A stretch of DNA of 64,000 bases from Dryas octopetala. Lineage: Eukaryota; Streptophyta; Magnoliopsida; Rosales; Rosaceae. Both the position numbers and the translations under genes were made by a program. Every line of letters begins with the position of its first letter. Positions within the stretch are counted from its first letter, which is position 1. Below the pieces are notes generated by a model that saw only the letters and a list, made by a program, of their open reading frames with translations, was not told where the DNA came from and did not search any database. The DNA is taken from NCBI GenBank assembly GCA_963921425.1, contig OY992832.1, positions 20,186,835 to 20,250,834 on the forward strand, given 5' to 3'. Shown here piece by piece: positions 23,868 to 32,230 of the stretch.

Positions 23868-25066
23868 GCAAATTACAATTTAGTACCTCAACTTTACATG
23901 TTGTTTCAACTTAGTACCCAAACTTTGAAAACTTGCAAAAAAGTACCTCAACTTTCATTTTGTGTCAAAATAGTACCTCCGTTAGTTTTTCTGTTAAATA
24001 AACCGTTATCTGCTGACGTGGCAGAGGTATTTTTCATCTTTTTCTCTAAATTAAAAAAAATTTCTTAAAATAATTAAATAAAAAAAAAAAAATTTCGCCA
24101 GGCATGCCCCATGGCCATCCCCCCTCCCTTCCTTGCCCCCCACCTAGCCCCTCCCTAGGCATGCCCCACGCCAGCTTTCCCCGAAACACCAATGCCGCCA
24201 CGTCGTGGGCCCGCGCCGCCATCTCCGCCGTCGGATAGGTCCCCAGCCATATACGGGTTTTTTTGTTGGGCTCTCTTAGCTTGCAGACCCACTTGTTGTT
24301 GTTCCTCCGCTGCACTCCTCGGTAAATTGGGTGCCTGGTCTCCTTGAACACCCGCCTCCCCGCCCGCTTCTTTGGCCTGCTCGAGGCCAGAATGACTTCC
24401 TCGTCGGAACGAGTCGGGTAGCTCGAGTCCGACAAGGAAGACGACCCGGGCTTGTTGACGGAGCCCAAGTCAGAGAGTTGGCTGAAGATAATATCCATTT
24501 GCAGTAAGTTTTTGAGCAAGTGTTTTTGGTGTGTGTTGTTGAAGCTTGTTCAGTACTGTTGGAAGCTCAACTACTGATCGAGCTATTGGGTTTTTATAGA
24601 TTTTGGGGGCTGGGGGATTTGTGGGCCCTAGTTAATGCGACTTGAACACGCACACGGAGTGTGGCGAGGCGCCACCTGCACATGGAGTGTGTCACGACTG
24701 GGGCTGGGGTGGGGGGAGGAGGGGAGGGGAGGGGAGGGGAGGGGAGGGGAGGGGCTGGGTGGGGGGTGGGGAAGGGAGGGGGGATGGGCGTGGGGCATGG
24801 CTGGGGAAAAAAAGAAATTTTTTAATTTAATTATTTTAAGAAATTTTTTATTCAAAATGTTTTTAAAATATTTTTTTTTTAATTTCGAAAAAAAGATGAA
24901 AATACTCTTACCACGTCAACAGATGACGGTTTATTTGACAGAAAAACTAACAGAGGTACTATTTTGATACAAAATGAAAGTTGAGATACTTTTTTACAAG
25001 TTTTCAAAATTGGAGTACTAAGTTAAAACAACATATAAAGTTGAGATACTAAATTATAATTTACTC
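23868..25066. mobile_element. Pack-MULE carrying a CBF/DREB1 gene fragment
   Basis: Both ends carry the same inverted text of at least 250 bases. It starts with AATTACAATTTAGTACCTCA on the left and runs inward through CTGCTGACGTGG/CCACGTCAACAG and CTTAAAATAATTAAAT to a GC-rich GGCATGCCCCA block. The element lies between A-runs of nine or more bases, which could hide a 9-bp TSD. The centre (about 24170-24650) is unrelated to the arms and holds the promoter, leader and N-terminal coding part of a CBF/DREB1 gene on the minus strand. A (GGGGA)n run at 24718-24755 lies in the right arm. Long TIRs around captured host sequence define a Pack-MULE. Ends are approximate to a few bases. Confidence 0.75.
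24080..24498 (-). pseudogene. Truncated CBF/DREB1 (AP2/ERF) transcription factor captured in a Pack-MULE
   Basis: The reading frame from ATG 24498 gives [20 protein letters not shown], an acidic stretch, the CBF signature [16 protein letters not shown], then the AP2 domain [47 protein letters not shown]. At RGK the gene sequence stops and the frame runs into the MULE arm ([14 protein letters not shown]), so the end of the AP2 domain, the DSAWR signature and the activation domain are absent. K replaces the usual E after WVC, and Q replaces R in YRGVRR. A TATA box (TCTATAAAAACC, 24600-24589) and the leader were captured too. CBF proteins bind CRT/DRE elements in cold response. This copy lacks an activation domain; if expressed it would be at most an altered, truncated protein. 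Confidence 0.85.
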
Positions 25067-25543
25067 AAAAAAAAAATGCAGGGGCTAATAATAAAAATAT
25101 ATATAGGTAATACAAAAAATAAAAAAACTGCAGGGGCTACATAGGCTGTAGCCCCTATTCACTAATGTACATTCGCCACTGGTTGCATGCCCTTTGTGGC
25201 TCACCAATCCACAAACACCAGGCTCATATTCAATGAGCTTTTTCATAACATGGAAATGACATGTCTTGGCCGCAATGTGAGAGCCCATAATGCAAATGGG
25301 TTTGCCCCATCCAGTTGATTGCTTTAATTAATTGGGGCATGACTAGCACCAATTTCTTTACAACAGCTGCAAATTGAGCATGTAGAAATATATTAGAGCG
25401 GTTAATATCGCATATTGACTACAAAATTATTATTAATATATATTTATGGTTACCTTGAGATTCTTCGGTGGCCTTAAGATTAACAATCCATGCTACAATC
25501 CAGTCATATATTTGATCAGTAGTCGCATAATAACCTTCACCAA

Positions 25544-25938
25544 GGGATTAATACCATTTTGCTCCCCCGACTATTACACTTGTATCAGTTTGCTCCCCAG
25601 ACTTCTAATTTGGAAAATTAAGGACTCTGACTTTTTCAATTTTGCCAATTGAGGTTCTTTTGTCAATTTACACATTTTTTATCCAAATCTTTGAGGGCAA
25701 AATGGTCCCTTCCAATTAGATCTTATCATTTTTTCCTCATGCATCATTTTTCCTCTTTTATTTCTTGCTAAATTTTGCTTGATCATCTCGACATTTTAGA
25801 TGAAAAATGTATAAATTGACGGAATAACCTTAATTGGCAAAATTGAAAAAGTCAGGGTCCTTAATTTTCCAAATTAGAAGTCTGGGGAGCAAACTGATAC
25901 ATGTGTAATAGTCTGGGGAGCAAAATGACATTAATCCC
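25544..25938. mobile_element. MITE with ~130-bp TIRs inside the ankyrin pseudogene
   Basis: Starts GGGATTAATACCATTTTGCT and ends with the inverse (GCAAAATGACATTAATCCC). The arms share CTCCCC-GACT-TTACAC and AATTTGGAAAATTAAGGA blocks. It interrupts the duplicated exon piece of the ankyrin pseudogene. The flanks CACCAA and CCAGTTTC share only CCA, so the TSD is unclear; compared with the uninterrupted paralogous piece at about 25355 (CACCAATTTC), only about three to four bases are duplicated. Confidence 0.7.
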
Positions 25939-26499
25939 CAGTTTCTTTATAACGCCTGCACGTTAAGCTTGTAGAAATATATCAGAGGGGTGGTTAATAT
26001 CACATATTGACTGATGAAAATTATTTATATACATGTGATTACCTTATTTGGATTCATTTCTTGTACAAGTCACCACTTTATGTGAAGAAGTGACACCATC
26101 ACAAAAAATGTTCTTCAGCAGTAGTCCAGGATATATGTCAATAAGAAAACGGGGCTAAAATTTTCCCAACAGTGTTAAAAAAATTAAAATGTTGTTGATT
26201 GCTACCGACATTGCTCAATAGTTGTCCTTATCAACAACTAAACACACTTTCTATATAATCAACTTGAATTAATAGTGTCGACCGTGTATTACAACAACAT
26301 ATAGTGTTGTTTCACCATACACATTTCTTATATGTAGTTACCGATTCAGCTGCCATATCGTCTGATTTCTGAACGAAAAACCTAACAATTAATTTCATTA
26401 CTCCCTACACGGACACCAACATGTAGGGGAGTGTTTCCCTCAATGTTGGTGGCCCAAAAGAGAGAGTCACGTTGATGATTTGAATCAACATATTCGATA

Positions 26500-27431
26500 A
26501 GTTGGGATTTTTTCTTTTTAGCTGGTATGTGCACTGCGTTCTCCTCATCGGCAGTTTTCAATTGGAGATCATCTTCTTGTGTTTTTGGCTCGCCTTTGGA
26601 GTTGTCTTGGGTCTAGGGAAGTGTTCATGGAGTTTAGGGTTGGACTCTGGAGGTTATTTGGGCATTAGAAAGGTCACAAGAAGAGTTTGCTACAGGGGAA
26701 TTAATCCCGGGAGCAGGGGATTGATCCCTTTAACTGGTTTTACTCGTTTTTGGGTCTAAATTGCCATGTTTTTTTCCCAATTCTAAAGGGAATAGGGGTC
26801 CTACTTCTACCAAGATTAGGATTTTATATTCAAGTTGTCTTTTGGACAAGTTGTTCTTATTAGGCAAGTTGAAGGTTTTAGTTTTCTACTTTGTTTAAGA
26901 TTATAGCCTAAGGCCTATAAGCAATAAATAGGTTTTTAAGGCATACATTAAGTCCTTTATTTAAAAACATAAATTTGAAAATCCTCTTGAATACTGTAGA
27001 TATGGATAATGAGATTTTGGTTTTAAGCTTCTTAAACCTTGTGATGTCTAATAGTTTGATTTATGGCAAACTTGTCGCCACCAACATACGGCTAAAATAA
27101 AATGGATTAACGAGTCTAACTACTACTCTTGATGGCCATGGTGGCCACTATAGACTCTCTACCACCTTTCTCCTCCACTGCAAGGTCCCAAACCCCCAGC
27201 TCTCCAACATGTCCTTGGTCATCTTCTTCACCAGCTACATACACACTTTATGCGCTACACCACCGTCAACAACCTCACGCGCCACCACCCAACCCTGTAA
27301 ATTGACCCCCACCATAACCACACCCACACCCACACCCACACCCACAACAACCAAACCCAATATCCCTTCAGATCTCCTCCGCTTCCACCCATATAAAGCC
27401 TCCTCTTGCCACTACTCTGAACTCCTCTTGG
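26500..27431 (+). other. Unidentified DNA with an exon-like, (CACACC)n-containing segment
   Basis: The part 26500-27060 is moderately T-rich, with an 85-codon ORF lacking motifs; it may be an LTR relic. The part 27130-27431 is GC-richer and reads as possible coding sequence (for example CNMSLVIFFTSYIHTLCA then a Thr/Pro repeat, then DLLRFHPYKASSCHYSELLL). It includes a (CACCCA)n microsatellite at about 27323-27349. The hAT at 27440 interrupts it; after removal the downstream flank continues with ACTCAGTGTTGAGACTCTCA. I cannot identify a product. Confidence 0.25.
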
Positions 27432-27439
27432 CTCACATG

Positions 27440-28492
27440 CTATGAAGCACAGATACAGATACGGCGATATGATATGATACGACACGATACAGAAATACGA
27501 CAAATCTCAAAAAATTAGAATACGATACGTCGTGGATACGGCAATTAAAAATATATATTAATATATAATAATAATAATATAAATAATTTAAAATATACTT
27601 TAAATAATATAAAAATTCAAATTCATCATCTAAATCCAAATTTAAATTTAATCAACTTCAATATTCCTATTCAATGAATAAAACAGTCTCCAATAATGGT
27701 TCATCAAGAGAAAGGTTAGTAATTTTAAGCATCACACCTATTCAATGAAGATGGGAACTAAGAAGACTATTTCAAAGATATAGTAATATTAGCATTATAT
27801 TAGTTGATGCTATAATATTATATTTGAATATTATAATAATATTTTTTTTTGGTTGAATATTATAATATTATATTTGAAAAGTGAAAAAGTAGAAACAATT
27901 GACTCAATTGAGATATTAGTTGATGCAGTGCACATTTGCACGTGAGGAACAAGAAAGATAAAAGGACAGAGTGAAACTTACCTGCCCCTGGGATATCACT
28001 AGGTGGTATCCCCATCATCTCTTTTCTCTCTATCTCTCTCCTCTCTCCTTTTCTTTCTTTCTCTGCACGTGACACCACACAGGTGGCATCCCGGGGATAG
28101 GTAAGTTTTGTTCAAAAGGATAAGGCCAAGGCCAGATATTACACATAGAGAGAGGCCAGATATTAGAGAGAGAAGTAGAGAACAGATAAAATTACAGAAG
28201 ATGAGAGGAGAATAGGTCGCCACTCGTCGGCATCGATCTCTCGAGACTCCTTCCACACTCCACAGGGATGAAGAAGAAGAAATCAGAAATGAAGAATTGA
28301 GTTATGGGTAGTCTGGGTAATTGGGAATCTTTACATATTACCCATCTCGAGAGCAAAGGATACGCGTATCCAACCAGTCAACCACGTATCTGTTGACCCA
28401 GATACGTATTCAATGTGTATCCGAGCGTATCGTATCTGTTGGTGTATCCGATACGGAATACGGCACTAAAATCGCGCATCCATGCTTCAGAT
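27440..28492. mobile_element. Non-autonomous hAT-like element with 8-bp TSD CTCACATG
   Basis: CTCACATG is duplicated exactly at 27432-27439 and 28493-28500. The left end CTATGAAGCACAGATACAGA and the inverse of the right end (ATCTGAAGCATGGATGCGCG) share TGAAGCA--GAT. Both subterminal regions are rich in GATACG / CGTATC motifs in opposite orientation. Inside, 27974-28108 is a second foldback (AAACTTACCTGCCCC...GGGGATAGGTAAGTTT). No transposase ORF. Confidence 0.75.
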
Positions 28493-28790
28493 CTCACATG
28501 ACTCAGTGTTGAGACTCTCAGGTGCAAGAAAATAGGGAACGGTGTTAAGTTCCTGTTAGCGCATCCAAATTCTTTTTTGGGTATAAGTATTGAGTGGAGC
28601 TGTCTATCGGTCAATTCGGTTCGATTAACATATAATGTTTGATAAATATATATACCGACAGTATATATTGGTAGTTTAAGTATATTACTAGTATGAAAAA
28701 AAATAATATTAATATTAATATTTTCAAATAATATATACTAAGTTTAATAATATATATTAGTATCTATTATATTTATTTAGTATGTATATA

Positions 28791-30119
28791 CAAGGAGTAA
28801 AATTTCGGTTTCGAGGAAATTTTCGATGGAAATTTCGATGGAAATTTTCGCGGAAATTTCGATTAAAATTTCGATTTCTATAAAATTGGACAAAAACGAC
28901 GAAAATTGCTATCAAAATATGGAAATTTTGAATGAAACTTGACCATATGTTTATTTAATATATTATCTACTACATTGATAAAAAACATTGAAGAAATCAA
29001 ATAATATAGTACATTTCATGTGATATGTGATGAATATAATGCGCGCCGGAGACAATACTGTTAAAAAAATACTTCACTAATTAATAATTACATAATAAAA
29101 TTACACGAATAAATCACCAATGTGGCAACGGAAAGTAGCAAGCTTACTCAAAGGGACTTGGAAATGGTCTTCGATAGTTAAATTAAGCCGAATTGGGTTA
29201 AAATAGAACCAATCCAATGGCAGCAGCGGCGACAACGGTTTACCTAAAATTTCAATTTTACAAATTATCGTAATTGGAAAACCAAACATTAAGGAAATGA
29301 AATTTTATGATAAGGGGATAAATTTGTTTTTCATAATTTATGTTTACAACTAAACGAAACACCAAAATGACCAAATCAAACCCCAAACCTTTTTTTTCTT
29401 TCCAATTGCCTAAAGACTCCAAATCTCAATCTACCTTAAAAAAAAAAAAAATTTCTCTTCTTTTTTTTTCTTTTCTCTTCTTCTTTTTTCTTTCCTTTTC
29501 TTTTCTTTTTTTTTTTCTTTTTTTTTTCTTTTCTCTTCTTTTTTTTTTCTTTCCTTTTTTTTTTTTTCCTTTTCCTCTCTTTTCTCTTCTTTTTTTTTCT
29601 TTCCTTTTCCTCTTCTTCCCACGTGACTTCCTCTTTTTTTTCTTTACTTTTCCTCTTCTTCCCCTAGTGGTCTTCCACTCTTCCCCTGGGCTTCGTCTTC
29701 TTCCAGTTCAGCCTTCCTCTTTTTTTTTTTCTCCTGTTTTTTTTCTTCTCCCTTCACCATTTTTTCTCCTCCCTTCATAATCTCTCTCTTCCCTCTCCCT
29801 CCTCCCTTCCTAATCTCTTTCTTCCTTCTCCCTCCCCGGATCTCTTCTCTCCATCCGACGACGGCGCGCCTTGATCTACAGCTCCCTCTCCGATCTCCTC
29901 TCTCCGGCGACGGTCTCTGCCTCCCCTCTCCCTCTGGTCTCTGCCTCCCTTCTCTCTCTCCGGTCTCTACATCGAAACTTTCGCCGAAATTTCGAGGATT
30001 TCGGAAAATTTCGGCAAAATTTTTCGAAATAATTTTGGTATGGTGTTAAAATTTTCATACCCCTAAAAAACGAAATTTTCGGCGAAATTTCGCTGAAAAT
30101 TTCAAAATTTTACTCCCTG
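28791..30119. mobile_element. Non-autonomous hAT element with 8-bp TSD TGTATATA
   Basis: TGTATATA is duplicated exactly at 28783-28790 and 30120-30127. The left end CAAGGAGTAAAATTTCGG and the inverse of the right end CAGGGAGTAAAATTTTGAAA match apart from a few bases. Subterminal regions are packed with GAAATTTCG / CGAAATTTC motifs, likely transposase-binding repeats. The interior has a long pyrimidine tract (29437-29960) that creates spurious Phe-rich and Lys/Glu-rich ORFs. No transposase. Confidence 0.82.
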
Positions 30120-30279
30120 TGTATATATACCGATAAATATGAATAATATGTATGATATATATATATGCCTTACTTACCTAACAAAGAGATTTTTATTTTT
30201 CCAAATTTAATAACCTTTACTTTATTAGAAAGTAACTTTATATCTTAACCCACATTTTTAATATTATTAATATGATAAC

Positions 30280-31229
30280 TATTTGTGGATAAATTCACCT
30301 GAATTTTCTAAACCATTTACATGCTCACACGTGACTTGACAGAGTTTTATGTGGCACTTTGACTTTTCAACGATTGACTTGATCAATCACCTTGTCCATC
30401 TCATCGATCTAGCTCAGTAACACATGACTTCGACCCCACCAAATGATGCTCGACATACATGTCCCTATCCGAGCTGAACAAAGTTCAACCTTGGGCATTC
30501 AGCTACAACCCGACAAATTGCCTTGAACGGCCATTGGTTCGGCTCGAAAAGTATACTGCACATCCTGATCCGACTAGTTGAAATAGTCATTCTACACGGG
30601 GAATTTATGGATTTATACATTTGGCTCGGCTCGGATACTTTAGTCCACCACTGTTCTATAAGGTTTAAATATTATCCTCATTTATACTTAAGTGGCTGTG
30701 ACATGATCGACATTCTATAAACCCTGACAACACTAGCACCATATAGGACTTTAGGCCTACGCACTATCACCAAAGCCATGCTTGGATTCCATGCTACTTT
30801 ACCTCCATCACTCATCTGCATGTAAATAAATATCTTGTTTACCTCTACTTAATTTGCTTATATATTCAGCCTTATGAAAACAAAGAAGGGGTTCACAACT
30901 CTAAAGACTTACACACACTCCCTTGAGAGAATTACCCAAAACTTCTTACCTTGTTCTTCATGATTCTCCTAATTTCATATCTTGTTCTTGCTTCTCTACC
31001 TTCATTTGTTCATCTTTGACTTAATTATCGGAGTGTATATAGTTAGCTGGTACCACACCGGTACTACTTCTATTGATTCGTCATGCAGGTGACATATATA
31101 AACAAAGACATATCAGCAAGCCAGTTCATCCAAAACACTCCAGATCATCTACAAAGAAGACCAAACAGCAAGCTAAGCCTACTGTTAATTTGAAGTTGTT
31201 GCATCTACTCACTGATTTTTGCATCAACA
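30280..31229 (+). mobile_element. Solo LTR of a Tat-type Gypsy element, TSD ATAAC
   Basis: The segment aligns over its length with the LTR at 59296-60349: similar starts (TGTGG-AAAT-CAC), a shared GCTGGTACCACACCGGT block (31047-31063 versus 60199-60215), and the same end GTTGTTGCATCTAC...GCATCAACA. ATAAC is duplicated exactly at 30275-30279 and 31230-31234. The first bases are TATTTGTGG instead of TGTT..., one change from a canonical TG end. No internal region remains, as expected after LTR-LTR recombination. A TATA-like TTATATATTC lies near 30858. Confidence 0.8.
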
Positions 31230-31636
31230 ATAACATTATACATTTATAATTTCTTATAGTTAGTTTATAATATTTGTAGTTTGGTATTTATGTTACCAAC
31301 ATAATAGTATTATCTAAATATATATAACTAAATTTCGTTAATTGTTTTGGCATTTTTGGGTAAATATTTCGATTTTTTGGTTAATAATTGATTCGGTTTC
31401 TTTCGGTAATTGGTTGGTTTACCAACTTTTTTTCGATTTTTACCAAAATCAAACCAACTTTTCGAAATTTTTTTGGTTTCGAATTTTCGAATTGTGAAAA
31501 AAATTTCAGTCAGTAGTCGGTTGGTTCGGTAAAATCAAACCAAAGGGCAACCCTAGACTTTTGATTGAGCTTCTTAACAATTAGATTGTATAAAAGATGA
31601 TGTGGCAGCTACAAGCAAAAAGACAACACTACTACA
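31109..31636. repeat. Duplicated block, copy 1 (paired with 41588-42130)
   Basis: The last ~120 bases of the solo LTR and about 400 bases of flanking DNA recur at 41588-42130 in the same orientation. Shared blocks include CAAAACACTCCAGATCATCT, AGTTGTTGCATCTACTCACT, CTTCTTAACAATTAGATTGT and AAAAGATGATG-GGCAGCT. The duplication crosses the LTR boundary, so it happened after the LTR inserted. The NLR gene lies between the two copies. Confidence 0.85.
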
Positions 31637-32230
31637 AATACCCCCTTTAAATATCAGTGAATAACTAATGTATATTGATGTAACCAGGCGATGTCTAGAC
31701 AGGTGATATCTAATGTACCTACTTAAGATAGTAGTTTTCCACTAATATCTATAAAATTTTAAATATCCTATTTTTTTAATATCTGATATCATTGATAAAT
31801 AATAGATATCGAATTTTCAGATTTTTGATATCTAAAAAAACGAATTTTGATATGTAAGATATTTTAAATATCATTATTTTATCAAGAACCGGTATAATAA
31901 TGTATATTAGATATCAATTTTTTCCTTTTTTCCTTGTTTCTGATAATATAAGTCTCTTAAACATCATGTTTTACTTACAATCTGATATAAAAATAAAATT
32001 ACATATCAGTTTTATTTGTTATTTAGATGTCTATACATGCATAAATATTAGATTTATTAAAATTAGATATCAGTTAACAACTGATATTGTAAATATTTTT
32101 TAATAAAAAAAAACTGATATTAAATATCAGTGTTTTCTCCCCCATTCAAATTGCACCTCATCAAGTTGTTCTTGTGTAACTGCTTCACTTGTTCTTCGGA
32201 TTAGTCCTCTTATAGGAGCAGAGTACCTAT
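31627..32230 (-). mobile_element. Left end of a second CACTA-type element (truncated)
   Basis: CACTACTACAAATACCCCC starts at 31627. It is followed by subterminal TTAAATATCAGT / ACTGATATT / AGATATC motifs in both orientations up to about 32130. The homologous block copy at about 42115-42125 reads AAAGACAATTAAGC without an insertion, so 31626/31627 is the junction. Beyond it, a minus-strand exon-like piece ends in TQEQLDEVQFEWGRKH and a stop. No right CACTA end was found before 36.4 kb. Confidence 0.55.

Larger units (their letters stand above)
22192..25181. mobile_element. hAT element inserted in the ankyrin exon, carrying nested insertions
   Basis: Left end CAGGGACGAATCCAGGATTC; right end ...GTACATTCGCCACTG (inverse CAGTGGCGAATG). 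These are CAGnG-type hAT termini. The flanking 8-mers are GTTGTATG (22184-22191) and GTTGCATG (25182-25189), one mismatch. Removing the element restores a continuous ankyrin reading frame (GHA|TVHFAVV). It contains two further elements, at 22729-23661 and about 23868-25066. No transposase is visible, so it is non-autonomous. Confidence 0.75.
22076..26480 (-). pseudogene. ACD6-like ankyrin-repeat gene, broken by nested transposons
   Basis: Read on the minus strand, several pieces have ankyrin-repeat character. Piece one (26480-26375) gives LIEYVDSNHQRDSL and, one frame over, ATNIEGNTPLHVGVRVGSNE. A piece around 25959-25450 (VIKKLGEGYYATTDQIYDW) is split by a MITE. The piece 25360-25190 gives VVKKLVLVMPQLIKAINWMG and, in another frame, GSHIAAKTCHFHVMKKLIEY then VCGLVSHKGHA. 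This runs directly, across a hAT insertion, into TVHFAVVFNQKETVKHILNE and PMFEHMINRKDKM (22183-22076), then DTSLHL after a frame change. GNTPLH, HIAAK, LIEY and KG-A-x-HFA are ankyrin signatures, and the order resembles plant ACD6/ITN1-type proteins. At least three frame changes plus two insertions make it non-functional. Confidence 0.72.
28604..31560. mobile_element. Possible outer hAT-like relic hosting a nested hAT and a solo LTR
   Basis: Around 28604 (GAGCTGTCTATCGGTCAATT) and 31540-31556 (inverse TAGGGTTGCCCTTTGGT) there are hAT-like termini followed by CGGTTNGGTTT-rich DNA in inverted orientation. No 8-bp TSD was found, and the interior holds two independent insertions. The call rests only on terminal resemblance. 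Confidence 0.3.

Noticed and set aside
29340..29780. Phe/Leu-rich 146-codon ORF
   Set aside because: Product of a CT tract inside a non-autonomous hAT element; the opposite strand gives a Lys/Glu-rich ORF of the same kind.
28604..31560. A definite large hAT containing the nested hAT and solo LTR
   Set aside because: Terminal resemblance exists but no 8-bp duplication was found, so only a low-confidence feature was kept.
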